DNA of 64,000 bases from Lasiosphaeris hirsuta. Taxonomy: Eukaryota; Ascomycota; Sordariomycetes; Sordariales; Lasiosphaeriaceae. This document shows, in pieces, positions 10,922-21,888 of this stretch (position 1 is the stretch's first letter; the number at the start of each line of letters is the position of its first letter). Position numbers and translations under genes: made by a program. Where the stretch lies: positions 744,001-808,000 of the forward strand of contig JAUKUA010000003.1 of the NCBI GenBank assembly GCA_030549175.1, written 5' to 3'. The notes under the pieces are model-generated. The model made no database searches and had not been told where the DNA came from. It worked only from the letters and a program-made list of their open reading frames with translations.

Positions 10922-13100
10922 ATGGACCCGCCTTACCACCTGCCGGAGCGCAGCTACAGCCCGAGCTTTGGCATTGGCATTTGCAGCAGAAGGCGCCATG
11001 GAGATGACTTGGACAACGAAACTGCTCTCGCCTCCCAGACCCCGCCGGCCGACTACCTCAGCGCCCATCATGCCGAGGCCGGGTCTCAATCCCTCGTCGT
11101 CTTCCCCAGCGTGGCACCCCACTTTGTCATCAACTCCAAACAGGGCATCTACGCCAGCCAGGAGGACTGGGAGACGCACCGCACCACCATCACGCGCCTG
11201 TATCTCTACGAGGAGATGACGCTAAAGCAGGTCCGCAAGCACATGGAGGACACTCACTTCTTCTATGCCACGTGCGTGCCTAGTGTTTATTTATTTACTG
11301 CCTTGTCATTGTTTCTTTTCACAAAGTAGCCCGCCCGCCCGTGGACTGACCCATCCTAGTGAGAAAATGTACAAGATGCGCATCAAGAAATGGGGGCTCG
11401 AAAAGTACAACAACATGGCCCGCGTTGCCTACATGGTGCGTCTCAAGAAGGAGCGCGACGCCGTCGGGAAGAAGTCCGACTTCACCGTCCGGAGCCGCCC
11501 CGTCGACTGGGCCGATATCGAGCGCTATCTCAAGCGCAAGCCCGACGTCATTGCCAAGATTGAGAGCGGTGTTGTGGAGGTTGGGAATGCCGCCATGGGC
11601 ATCGTGTGCCGAACGCCATCGCCCGACCCAGCGGTCATGATGTCAGTGCCCCCAAGGCTCGAGGGTCCCCGCGAAGTAGGCGCCACGGGCGACGTCCTCG
11701 GTCTGTTCCGCGACTACATGGACGGCTCCTTTGACTCGGGTCTGTGGCGATACTCGGAGGTCGCCAAGTCGTACCTCGGCCCTCAGGGCATGATCGCAAA
11801 CTACCGCATGTGCACATGGACGTCGGACGTCTGGACCGCCGTCAAGAGGGGGAAAGATGACGGCGAAATCATACAACGCCTGAACGAGCTGATGGACCAC
11901 CTCGGCGCCCTCATCAAGGACCAAGATGTAGCCTTGTTCACCGAGCTGATCCGCTGCTTCTACTACCTCTACACATGGCGGCCTGCTGTCTGCAGGCTCG
12001 TCATCTGCTTCGTCGCCGATCTCTGCGAGGTCATCTTGTCGGCGCGCCACCCCCTGACGCTTGCATGGAGGTGTCTCCTCTCGCTCGATATTGAGGGGTT
12101 CCAGGCCGTCCTGGAGAAATCAGCCATGTTCCGACTCGAGTACATTGCCTCCCGTGACCAAGGCGACAGGACGAGAGCGCTCTCCTTGGAAGACTACTTC
12201 CTCGCCCTGACCATGCGGTGGCAACACAACGGCGAAGAGATCGGCCGCGTGATCGACTGGATTGACGAACAAGTCCACCGACGACCGGGCGATGTCATCA
12301 CGGGCGACTACTGTCGCCTCCTCCTCCGGCTAGCCATGCCCCGCATCTTCTTTGGCCACCACAAGAAGGCGGCACGGACGCTCTCCCAAATATCCGCCTG
12401 GCTCGACGAAAACGACAGCACTAACCCTTACTTTACCTACATCAACTCTTCCTTTTCCTTCCTCAGAGCCCTCTACTATACCGACATTGACGAGCCGGAG
12501 GCGGCCAAGAGGTGGGCGGACAGGGGCGTCCAGTCCTGCATCCGGTCGTGGCACCCATCCAAACACCTCCTCTCCCACACCATCAACTACCTGATGGGCT
12601 TCGGCACCAACTCGAATCCGGAGAAGGAGGCCCTTTGGACGTCGATCATGGAAGATGCCGTGAGGCAGACGAACGCGGCATGGACCAGTTCCAGAAAACA
12701 GTTTGCCAGTTTGTACGAACGTAAAGACAATGCCCCGGGGGACCAACTCGTGCAGCGAAGCGGCTTGGAAAAGGCGGCTGAGCGAGCCTCGAGGGATTCT
12801 TGTCACCAGTGCGGCGACAACAACTCGAAGGGCAGCCCGGAGCTCAAACCAATCGATGGTGAAGACAAGTACTTCCCGGATAGGGACCACTCAAAATGCA
12901 TCTCGGGGGCCACTATAGACCACGATGGGAATCCCCGGGTCCACGGGGAATGCTGCGTGATCATAGGATGCAACTACGAGGGGCTGTGCAGCAGGATCGA
13001 TTGCATCGAATATAGGGAAAAGATGATTAAAGACGAGGAAAATAGGGAGACTGAGTACCCGGGACCCCGAGACTTCGGGGAAAATCCAGAGACAAGATGA
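10922..13100 (+). CDS. Clr5-domain protein
   Basis: A large fungal protein (696 residues) with a Clr5 domain near the N terminus (about residues 78-133): EDWETHRTTITRLYL, TLKQVRKHMED, then across the intron KMYKMRIKKWGLEKYN. Clr5-domain proteins include a silencing factor in fission yeast; filamentous fungi carry many paralogues of unknown role, presumed nuclear. Exons 10922-11271 and 11360-13100; the intron is 88 nt (GTGCGT..TAG, phase 2), and the domain straddles it. The start at 10922 has a strong context (GCCATGG); an in-frame ATG at 10874 would add 16 residues. The central part is helical and TPR-like in appearance. The C-terminal region has paired Cys residues (CHQCGD, CCVIIGCNYEGLCSRIDC) that could bind metal. 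Confidence 0.85.
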
Positions 13101-13431
13101 GGCGTATTAGCAGTGTCGGCGAAACAAACGCAGGTGCACCCCTGGGTGGTTGTGACTCAAAGACTTTGAGTACATATTTTTCAGTGCATGTTCTATATGA
13201 TGGTGGTTAAGATATAGATCCCGATACCCACGTTACCACCAAGTCAGTATTTTCCCTCTCTGTCTCATCATTGCAGTTCATCATTACAGTTCCAACCATC
13301 TTGTTACAAGCAGCTTCCCCAATCTCAGCGGCCGCGGCGAGCAGCATGCCCGCTTCTAGGTAGGTGCAAAACATATCCTCAAGTCTCTTTTTCGAATCTC
13401 TCCCAACGTGGTCATCCACACTGCAAGTAAC

Positions 13432-15192
13432 CTAAACACCAGTCTGCCCCCCCGGGACCTCGTGGGCGGCTTCTCGGGCCTCCCGGGCCTCTTTCCTCAA
13501 CCTCTTCTTCTCCTGCCTCCTCTCCTCCTTCTCTCTCAGCTCCGCCCTCCAGCCCATCCCCTTCCTCATAACGGCCCACATCAGCGGCGAAAACACAATG
13601 TACAGTCCCCCGATGATGGTATACGCCCACCCAGCCCCGATCCCATCAATCATAGGCACGATGAAGGCACTGAATGCAGCCCCCAACAGACACCTCGTCA
13701 GGTTATTCGCCGCCACCGCGGCTCCCGCCTTCTCGGGATAAATGTCCACAATCAAGACACTCGACGTGTTATTGAACCCAATCATCCCCACCCCGAGCAG
13801 AAACAGCAACACGCACGGCACCGCGATGTGCGCGCCCGCCTGCACCGCCCAACCCCACGCGATCATGACCGCGGCCGAAAGTGCCAACAACGGCATCCCG
13901 ACCTCCAACCGCGCCCTCTCGATCGGGAAGCTCCGCAGGTCCGCCTGGCGCTTCCGGTCTACGGGTACCCCCAGCTTACCGGCATGCCGTCGGTAATTCC
14001 AGTTCACGAGGGGCCCGGCAACACCCGCGGCGACGATGCTACCGCCCGCCAGCGGAAGGTACATCAGGCCGATCTGTAGATCGGAGAGACCGTAGAGGGC
14101 CGAGAACTGCGAGGGCAGCGCTGTGGCGATGGCGTAAAAGCCGGCGAAGACGATGGCGCTGTAGCCGAGCAGGATGGATAGCTCCTTTTCGAGAAGCAGG
14201 GAAAGCGAGGCGAGGGGGTTGGGTGGGCGGAGGTGGAGAGCCGGGCCTCGAGAACGGGTCGACGTAGTGCGGTGAAGAGAGGAGTGGTCGGCGTTGTATG
14301 GAGCGGTAGCGCGCTTGGATTGACGGCGTGCGCGGACGTCTTTGATCATCTGCCAGAAGGTGCGGTAGATGGGGTGGGCGCGCACCGAGCCATCGCCCAC
14401 GATGCGTCGGCAGGTTTCCGGAAAGAAGAGGAGCATGAAGCCTAGGTTGACTGAGGCGGTAATGGCGAGGAACCAAAAGATCCAGCGCCAGCCGAGGTAC
14501 TGGGCGAGGAGACCGCCAATGACCGGGCCGAGACTGGGGGCGAGGACGATGGGGATTGCGGTGATGCCGATGTACTGGCCACGGTCGGCGCTGACGACAA
14601 TGTCTGCCACAACAGCCTGGCAGAGGGCGACGGTGGTACTGGAGCCGGCGGACTGAAGGCACCGCACGATCAGCAGCGAGGCATAGTCCTTGCAGAGGGC
14701 AAGACCGATGTTGGCGGCGATGTAAACAACGAAACAGATGACATAAGCCGGGCGACGGCCAGCGGCATCGGCGAAGCCACCGATGAACATGGGCGTGATA
14801 CCCTGGAAGATCATGTAGGTCGTTACCGTGAGATTGATCTGGGCATCGCTGACCCCGAAGTCGTCGGCAAGCACGGTGAGGGCGGGAAGGTAGATCTGGG
14901 CGGTGAGTGGGGAGAAGAAGGCACTCAGAGACGCGGCAAGGACAATGAGGCGCTTCTCCCAGGAGGTGTAGATGGAGAAGATTGGCGGTACTTCGGGCTG
15001 GCCGGGTGAAGACACGGGAGCTTCGCTGGGCGGCTCGTCACTGGCGAGAGCCTCTGCTGTGCTGCCGTGGCGTGAGAGGCGCGAATACCGCGAGCTCAGC
15101 TCGGCATCGGTGTCGATTTCCTCCTTTTGCTTTTCCCTCTTGTCGTCGTCGGAAGGGGGATCCACGTCCGGCGCGTTTGGCTTTTCTGCCAT
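13432..15192 (-). CDS. MFS drug:H+ antiporter, DHA1 family
   Basis: A 586-residue plasma-membrane transporter, single exon. It carries MFS motif A (GGFADAAGRRPAY) after the second helix, the antiporter motif C (APSLGPVIGG) in the fifth helix, and about twelve hydrophobic spans split by a hydrophilic loop of some 60 residues. Flanks are charged: an acidic/Ser N tail of about 70 residues and a very basic coiled C tail (ELREKEERRQEKKRLRKEA). The architecture matches the fungal Qdr/Hol1-type DHA1 group exporting drugs, polyamines or weak acids; substrate cannot be read from sequence. The ATG at 15192 (MAEKPNAPD) is preferred; the frame stays open upstream but that part looks untranslated. Confidence 0.9.
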   Translation of the reverse strand: MAEKPNAPDVDPPSDDDKREKQKEEIDTDAELSSRYSRLSRHGSTAEALASDEPPSEAPVSSPGQPEVPPIFSIYTSWEKRLIVLAASLSAFFSPLTAQIYLPALTVLADDFGVSDAQINLTVTTYMIFQGITPMFIGGFADAAGRRPAYVICFVVYIAANIGLALCKDYASLLIVRCLQSAGSSTTVALCQAVVADIVVSADRGQYIGITAIPIVLAPSLGPVIGGLLAQYLGWRWIFWFLAITASVNLGFMLLFFPETCRRIVGDGSVRAHPIYRTFWQMIKDVRARRQSKRATAPYNADHSSLHRTTSTRSRGPALHLRPPNPLASLSLLLEKELSILLGYSAIVFAGFYAIATALPSQFSALYGLSDLQIGLMYLPLAGGSIVAAGVAGPLVNWNYRRHAGKLGVPVDRKRQADLRSFPIERARLEVGMPLLALSAAVMIAWGWAVQAGAHIAVPCVLLFLLGVGMIGFNNTSSVLIVDIYPEKAGAAVAANNLTRCLLGAAFSAFIVPMIDGIGAGWAYTIIGGLYIVFSPLMWAVMRKGMGWRAELREKEERRQEKKRLRKEAREAREAAHEVPGGQTGV

Positions 15193-15858
15193 TGTTCGGG
15201 TGCACTTGACTCTCAATTCAAATTGGGAAGAATGTCGTGGGCTTGGCACCAGGAGCGACACATTTAGACGATGCTTGTGGACACGGCGAGGTTTTATGGC
15301 GGCGGCGATTGATGTCATGCACTGAAATTCGCCGTTGCAAAAGTCAAGCTTTGCACCTGCCCATGCCGCTCCAACGTGTTCCAGCGCGCTCCAACGCTCC
15401 TCCTCCCCCGCTATTTCCACACCTTCCGGCGGTCGGCCGGGACCCGGCATGGGAGCAGTGGGAGCTCGAGGACCGCTGAAGCCGTTGTCGGTGCCATTTC
15501 GGCAGCGCAACCTTGTCGACATTCTGCAGTTGGAGCATATCTTATCTCAGTGGCCAATCAGCATGGGCGGCCGGCGTGCAACACGGCACTGCTATTGCAC
15601 CGGTTGCGAGCCAACTCGACGGACTGGGCATTGCGTCCGCTTTCGCACGCGAATCGGACACAGTCACACAAAACATGTCGCCTTTTTAGGCCGAACCTTT
15701 ACTCCATCCACCACCGCCAATTCGGCGAAGCGGCAGCCGGGCTGCTCAATGAATTGAGTGCGGGAAGAGGGGACCATATGACACTGGCAGAAACCCGAGC
15801 TACCCGCGGGAACGCATTGCAATTGCTCTTCCCGGCTGCTAGTTCTATCAGAGCATAG

Positions 15859-15886
15859 TTATATATATATATATATATGTATATAT
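15859..15886. repeat. (TA)n microsatellite
   Basis: Alternating T and A with one G interruption, in non-coding sequence upstream of the MFS gene. Confidence 0.9.
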
Positions 15887-16170
15887 GAGTTGGTGACGGG
15901 GCTGCACTTTCCATCAATCGATCAATGTCGACAGAATTGCCGGTGCACGAGCCACACGTTCACGTCATTGAAAGCCATCAAGACGACGGGAACCCCAATT
16001 TGTATCTCATCTCACGCCAAGAGAAAATCATCACTTTTACTCAAGCATTCCGTCTTTATCCTGATCTAATTCGTTTATGGGATTTGCAATACGGTACTGA
16101 GTCCAATACAGGGGAAGAAGAAAGTGGCAAAGGAACGTGAGATTCCTCGGCAGTGCAGTTGGCTGCCGGG

Positions 16171-16187
16171 TAGGGTTAGGGTTGACA
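16171..16187 (+). promoter_or_regulatory. Telobox-like element
   Basis: TAGGGTTAGGGTTGACA contains two TTAGGG-type units. Such interstitial telobox sequences are known binding sites for Tbf1/TRF-like Myb proteins in fungal promoters. It lies about 620 bp before the GH31 start. A similar TAGGGTTAGGGC lies at 21618-21629. Confidence 0.4.
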
Positions 16188-16808
16188 GACCAACGATTGG
16201 TCGGTGGGCGGGCGGCGCTGACAGCCAGTTCAATCTCTGGGGTAGTACGGATCGTATTTGATGACGTGTAATGCAAAAGATATTCGGCCGCAAAACAGTC
16301 GAAGAGCTCGTCAATCGCTCCTTCCCAATTTAGCTCTTCTCGCTTTTGAACAACACTATGAAGATGCAATCTACAATTTGTCGCAAGGCAGCATCCGAGC
16401 CCGAAGCACAGGCTGCCTTCTTATTTTGGCAGAGGCGAGCGTTGCACAACCTAAGGATAGCCCCAAGAATGCCCTCGTGAGATGATGCAGAGTGGGAAGG
16501 CGGATAGGCGCGGCTGGTGTGTGGAGGGGGAAGGAAGGCGGGGGGAGCTGGGGTAGGGAGGCTTGGACCAGGCTTGGAAGGGTGCCCCTTGGTCACACGG
16601 CAGAAGCTGGTTGGCCACCGACTGGTCAGGCGGACTAAGCACCTGGGGAAGTGGGGACACGCCCCGCACGCCTCTTGGTGCGGTCCCTGCGTTCCCCCAA
16701 TTGCCAATTGAAACGTCAAGTGTTGAAGCACCTCACATCAGCTCCAGCTTTTTGCTCATTCTTCCTTCTCTTGTCCTGCACTCCTTCGCCTCCTTTTCTC
16801 CTTTAGCC

Positions 16809-19400
16809 ATGTCTGATCTCGCCAGTCAACTTCAGTCGCAATTGCGACTCGGCTCTCAGCCCGACATGACCACCGCGCCGAGTCGATACTCGTTCCCCTC
16901 GAACCCGGTTGCCGATCCAAAAGCCACCGTCACAGGCGGCACCAAAGACAAGGGCGGTTACCGCTTCACCGTCCTCACAGAGAGGCTGCTGAGGTACGAG
17001 TGGTCTGACGATGGCGGCTTTGAGGATCGCGTCTCCACCGTGGCTTTCTTCCGTCATTTTGACGTTCCGCACTTTACCGTCGTCGACAAGGGCGGCAGTC
17101 TCGAAATCTACACCTCTGCCTTTCACCTGAAATATGACAAGAAGAGGTTCTCCTCGGATGGATTGTCAGTCAAGATTGGAGACGACGTCTGGCGCTACGA
17201 TGGAAAGAGCTACGGTGACCTCGGCGGCACTGCCAGGACCCTCGACAATGCAGATGGTCGCATTCCCATCGACCCTGGTGTCTTGTCTCGCAAAAAGGCT
17301 TATGCGGTGCTCGACGACAGCGAGTCCATGTTGTTTGAGAAAGGCTGGATTGCTATCCGCCACCCTGGCCGCAAGGATGGCTACCTCTTTGCCTACAAGG
17401 GCGACCACAAGGCCGCTATCAAGGATTACTACCGACTGTCGGGGAAGCAACCCGTCCTGCCCCGCTGGACCCTGGGCAACTGGTGGTCCCGTTACCACGC
17501 CTACTCGGCCGACGAGTACATGGAGCTCCTGAACAACTTTGAGAAGAACGATGTGCCCCTCACCGTCGGCGTGATAGACATGGACTGGCACAAGGTCAAC
17601 ATTCCGGCTCAGTACGGCTCCGGCTGGACCGGATACAGCTGGAACAAAAACCTCTTTCCCGATCCCGAGGGGCTTCTGAAGGAGGTGCACAAACGCAACC
17701 TCAAGATCGCTCTCAACGACCACCCAGCCGATGGTGTCCGCGCTTTTGAGGATTTGTACAAAGTCGTCGCCAAGGCATTGAATCACGACACTTCCAACGG
17801 GGCGCCCATTCGGTTCGACTGCTGCGACAAGAAGTACCTCGACGTCTACTTTGATGTTCTAAAGGCTGCTCTTGAGAAGCAGGGTGTTGACTTTTGGTGG
17901 ATTGACTGGCAGCAGGGGAACCACTCGAGGATTCCCGGCGTGGACCCCCTGTGGGTGCTCAACCACTACCACTACCTCACGAGCCAGCGCAGCCTAGACA
18001 TGTTGGAAAAGCCAATTACTTTCTCGAGATACGCCGGGCCCGGCTCGCATCGGTACCCCATCGGATTCTCCGGTGACACCCTGATCACATGGGCCTCGCT
18101 GCAGTTCCAACCCGAGTTCACCGCTACTGCGTCCAACATCGGCTATGGCTGGTGGAGCCACGACATCGGAGGTCATTACTGGGGCATCCGATCCAACGAG
18201 CTCACCGCCCGCTGGACGCAGCTCGGCTGCTTCTCCCCCATCCTGCGTCTGCATTCGGAAAAGAGCCAATGGAACTCGAAGGAGCCCTGGAAGTATGAGC
18301 GCGACACCTGCGAGGTCATGAAGGAGTTCCTGGTCCTCCGCCATCGGCTCATCCCGTTCCTCTACACGATGAATATCCGTGCGAGCTACGAAGACGAGCC
18401 GATTGTTCAGCCCATGTACTGGAACCACAAGGATGATGCCGCCTACTCGGTCCCCAACCAGTATTATTTTGGTCCGGACATGATAGTGGCGCCCATCACC
18501 ACCCCGCACAGCCCTGCGACGCTTCTTGGAGGGGTAACTGCTTGGCTTCCCAGAGGTCGCTGGGTCGATCTTTTCCACCCAAGCCTGGTGTACGATGGCG
18601 ACCGTCACGTCCGCATCCACCGCACTCTTAGTGAGATCCCGGTTTTGGCAAAGGAGGGCACCATTATCCCGATGGATGCAACCCCCAAGCTGCGAAACGG
18701 CGTCACGCGGCCGACCGACGTTGAGATCCTCCTCGTTGTCGGCGCCGATGCGTACTTTGAGTTGGTCGAGGAGCCTGAAAACGAAGACTCGAGCGTCGAT
18801 CCGCCATTGAGTTCTTATGTGCGCACGCCCATCTCGTGGAAGCAGAAAGAGGGTGTCCTCAGCATCGGCCCCGAGTGGAATGGCTCGGGCAAGTGGCGCC
18901 AGTGGAGCGTCAAGATCGTGGGGCACACCAGCACGCCCACCAAGATTCTGACGCCTTCGTACAGCGTGCACACTGACGTCAATACCAGCTGCACCACCAT
19001 CAACTTTGGCAATGTCCATCGCTGGGCGCACGGTGGCAGGTTTGAGGTGCACTTGGGCGAGAACCTGCAGCTGAACACCGTTGACATGTCGCCTCGCATC
19101 CATGAGATGCTGTACCGGTGTGAGATGGGCTACCAGATCAAGGAGGTAGTGTGGCAACTTGTCACACAGAACAGGGACCCCGTTGAGAAGAGGGTGGCCA
19201 GGTTGTGGGAGCTTCCCATCGACGACAAGATCAAGGATTCCGTCATGGAGATTTGGGCTGCCGACTCGCGGGCGCCGGGCTCCGCCAAGGGGTATGAAGT
19301 ATGGAGCGCTGAGCACTCGACCAAGGACGTGGCAGAATCAAAGGGTGAGAAGGATGGGGAGGACGGCTATGTGCTGGTGGAACCTGTCTCGGATGTGTGA
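16809..19400 (+). CDS. GH31 family alpha-glycosidase, cytosolic
   Basis: Single-exon, 863-residue glycoside hydrolase of family 31 (alpha-glucosidase/alpha-xylosidase group). The catalytic nucleophile is the Asp in FWWIDWQQG (Asp366) and the likely acid/base is the Asp in GFSGDT (Asp423). Other family landmarks are LPRWTLGNWWSRY, GVIDMDWH and NIGYGWWSHDIGGHYWG followed by LGCFSPILRLHS. There is no signal peptide, so an intracellular enzyme acting on alpha-glucosides, oligosaccharides or xylosides is likely rather than a secreted starch enzyme; the WIDWQQG signature matches a subgroup distinct from the WxDMNE glucosidases. The C-terminal beta domains end in an acidic tail. The ATG at 16809 follows a pyrimidine-rich leader. 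Confidence 0.92.
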   Translation: MSDLASQLQSQLRLGSQPDMTTAPSRYSFPSNPVADPKATVTGGTKDKGGYRFTVLTERLLRYEWSDDGGFEDRVSTVAFFRHFDVPHFTVVDKGGSLEIYTSAFHLKYDKKRFSSDGLSVKIGDDVWRYDGKSYGDLGGTARTLDNADGRIPIDPGVLSRKKAYAVLDDSESMLFEKGWIAIRHPGRKDGYLFAYKGDHKAAIKDYYRLSGKQPVLPRWTLGNWWSRYHAYSADEYMELLNNFEKNDVPLTVGVIDMDWHKVNIPAQYGSGWTGYSWNKNLFPDPEGLLKEVHKRNLKIALNDHPADGVRAFEDLYKVVAKALNHDTSNGAPIRFDCCDKKYLDVYFDVLKAALEKQGVDFWWIDWQQGNHSRIPGVDPLWVLNHYHYLTSQRSLDMLEKPITFSRYAGPGSHRYPIGFSGDTLITWASLQFQPEFTATASNIGYGWWSHDIGGHYWGIRSNELTARWTQLGCFSPILRLHSEKSQWNSKEPWKYERDTCEVMKEFLVLRHRLIPFLYTMNIRASYEDEPIVQPMYWNHKDDAAYSVPNQYYFGPDMIVAPITTPHSPATLLGGVTAWLPRGRWVDLFHPSLVYDGDRHVRIHRTLSEIPVLAKEGTIIPMDATPKLRNGVTRPTDVEILLVVGADAYFELVEEPENEDSSVDPPLSSYVRTPISWKQKEGVLSIGPEWNGSGKWRQWSVKIVGHTSTPTKILTPSYSVHTDVNTSCTTINFGNVHRWAHGGRFEVHLGENLQLNTVDMSPRIHEMLYRCEMGYQIKEVVWQLVTQNRDPVEKRVARLWELPIDDKIKDSVMEIWAADSRAPGSAKGYEVWSAEHSTKDVAESKGEKDGEDGYVLVEPVSDV

Positions 19401-19738
19401 TTTGGTGACTTTTTGTCTCTGGTGTGTTTTCCTATTGCATGTCACGGTGTGCATTTCTTGGCTGAAAAGCGGCGAGCGTTCCCGGTGCTGATACTGATAC
19501 CGATATCATATGCCCTGGCCACTCGTAGGTAAGACGTTCGTTCTTTTGATATCCCACCTCACATCCTTCATATCGCCTAGGCTCTGCAAATGTTTTGACT
19601 AGGGGTGTGCGTGTGCCTGGACTACTTGCTAGTGGTAGAAAAATGTCTATAGGAATTCATAGCACAAAGTCTACTTCTTTGGTTCGAAACTCGGAAGGGT
19701 ACCTATTACCCAGAAAACCTTTATCTGACCCCATTTTC

Positions 19739-21053
19739 TCACTCATGGGCTCTAGGGCTAGGGCTAGGGCCAGGGCCCATTACCTTGTGCAGCCACTCTC
19801 CAATTAGGTCAATGAGCTTCTCCGTCTTGAGACCTGCATCCTCCATGAGCGCGGGATCCCTGACCATGGCCTCAATCCTCTGGTCAAACCCATGAATGGT
19901 GTCGGGCACTAGCAGCCACCGATACTGCCCGCCCTCCACCGTCTCCTCAAACGCGAACCTCTCATCTTGGTCGAGAATCAACTCCCCCTTGCCCACCCGG
20001 ACCTCGTCGCACCCCATGGCCTCGGTCACGTCGGGCACCTTCTTCCCCGCGAGCTTGCACGCCATGCGCCAGGCCTCCTGGCCGAGCATGTCGAGCTCGG
20101 CGCCGACGAGGAAGACGTGGCGCGGCAGCGCGTCGCGCTCGGCGTAGTACGGGCTCAGCAGCGGGTGGCGGTAGTCCTGGCCGGCGGGCAGGTACGCCCA
20201 CGTGAAGAGCCCCGACAGCCGCGTCAGGTAGTCGACCTCGCTGGCGCGGAACCCGCCCAGCGACGGCTTGTACCGCCGCGTCGCCGTCTTGGTCTCGTCG
20301 CGCGGCGCAAAGTCGACGACTGGGTACACCGGCACCACGGCCCGCACCGCCCGCCGCACCCCCTCCAGCTGGCTCACCGCCAGCGCCAGGTTGCCGCCGG
20401 CCGACCAGCCGGCCAGGGCGACGCGCGCGGCGTCGATGGGGAGAGTGGTGTCGGCGAGCACCGCTTGGATCAGCGCTTCGAGGTCGTAGATGGGTGCCGG
20501 GAACGGCGCGCCCGGCGCCTTGGCGTAGTTGAGCGCCACCACCAGGAAGTCGTGCCGCGACGCAAAGGCCGCGTTCCAGTCGTCGTTGTCGCGCGGGTGC
20601 CCGAGCACGAAGCCGCCGCCGTGGACGGTTAGGAGGACCGGGAGCGGGGCGGCGGAGTCCTTGGGGCGGGATTTGGGGAAGAAGATGCTGCGGGGCGGGG
20701 GTTGTTTAGTTGGGGCATTTGGAGAGTCAAAAAAAAGGGGGGGCGGGGGCGAGAAAACCGTACCGTACGGAAAGGGATTTCCGGGCTGGGTAGGTCTTGA
20801 TGATGTCCGGGTGGGAGGAGCGGGAGGGCGTGAAGAAGTCCTGCAGGCGCTGGAAGAGGAGGAAGGGACCCAGCAGCAGTCGTTGGATGGCAAAGGCCAT
20901 GGCGCCGAATTTGAGGTGCTGTGCGATGGCCCACTGCGGCGTCGTGAGCCGCGCCGAGTCGACGGGTACCCCTCCTCCTCCTCCTCCTCCCCCGCCCGGC
21001 GTCCCCAGGGCACCCGCTAGTTCACCCGGTCCGGTCGTCGCGGCTTCGGCCAT
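19739..21053 (-). CDS. HSL-family alpha/beta hydrolase (esterase/lipase)
   Basis: Predicted carboxylester hydrolase of 412 residues. Exons 21053-20764 and 20687-19739; the intron is 76 nt (GTACGG..CAG, phase 2) and joins SLSVR to IFFPKSRPK. Hormone-sensitive-lipase hallmarks are the oxyanion motif HGGG (residues 119-122), the nucleophile elbow GWSAGG (Ser192), an Asp in VGAELDML and a His in PDTIHGFD. The N terminus has a Gly run of nine and a hydrophobic amphipathic segment (AIQRLLLGPFLLFQRL) that may bind membranes. The C terminus is encoded by GGGCTAGGGCTAGGGC-type repeats (GPGPSPSPR). Substrate is unknown; esterase or deacetylase are possible. Confidence 0.88.
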
Positions 21054-21218
21054 GGTTTTGTTGTGTGCGATTGCGGTGGTTTCTCACCGAAAATGAGGGA
21101 GATGAAAGGTGGAAGATGAAACCGCGAGCGGGACGGGCTGTCCAGGAGCTAGCGATGCCGAGGCAGAACAGATGCGTGGGTCCATCCCATGTACGTCAGA
21201 CGGGACGCCGCAGGGAAG

Positions 21219-21262
21219 GCAGGGAGCGGGCAGGGAGCGGGCAGGGAGCGGGCAGGGAGCGG
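21219..21262. repeat. 11-bp tandem repeat, four copies
   Basis: Four perfect copies of GCAGGGAGCGG in the non-coding interval upstream of the hydrolase gene. Confidence 0.9.
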
Positions 21263-21617
21263 GCAGGATCCCGACAGGGGGGCAGGGTCCCGAGGGAAAC
21301 ATGCCGCCAGGCCCCCCAATTGGCAAGTGTCGTCGTTCTTTTGCGGGGTCTCACCTATATTGAAACATCGCTGCATCGCCTCCCTCGGCTGCAGCAGGCG
21401 CTGTGTAAGCCACGGGGGCGGAGCAAATCATACGAGCTGCTGTGGAAGGGCCGGCAACTAATAAGAAAACCATGGCAGCGGTTGCCATGTCGCCATGATA
21501 ACACGCTCAACAAGCACGGTTAGCGCTTAGCGGAGGGGAGGAGGTGACCCGCAGATGCGCCACCTGGCGGCTTTTCGCCAGCTGAATTGATCGAATTTAT
21601 TTATCTATGTCCATGTC

Positions 21618-21629
21618 TAGGGTTAGGGC
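21618..21629 (+). promoter_or_regulatory. Telobox-like element
   Basis: TAGGGTTAGGGC about 260 bp upstream of the ATG of the small mitochondrial-type gene at 21889. It resembles the TTAGGG-containing element at 16171. Confidence 0.35.
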
Positions 21630-21888
21630 TCATGGCCCAGGGCGCACGTGGCCCAAGTCGATCAAAAGGCGCGGCCGATCGCAGTCTTTGCATGGTGATG
21701 TCATTACCCGCGGGCTAGCAGGGACGTGGTGGTCAAACGTCACTCCTTTTTAGGAATACAAAGCAGTCCCCCCCTTTTTTTTTCTTTTGAGAATGACTGA
21801 CCTCAACTCCAGTCATCAACAGAACCTAACCTGATCCACCATCCCTGCTCTCTCCCTGCCAGCAATTGACTAAATACCAGTCCACACA

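Larger units (their letters stand above)
15193..16808. other. Divergent promoter region between MFS and GH31 genes
   Basis: About 1.6 kb shared by two divergent genes. It contains an alternating TA tract (15859-15886), a telomere-repeat-like box (16171-16187) and CAATTGCCAATTG (16694-16706). A 71-codon frame begins at ATG 15925 but has no recognisable features, and I do not call it a gene. Confidence 0.55.

Noticed and set aside
17994..19316. 440-codon minus-strand open frame
   Set aside because: Lies wholly antisense to the GH31 gene, whose motifs are unambiguous; it is a shadow of codon bias.
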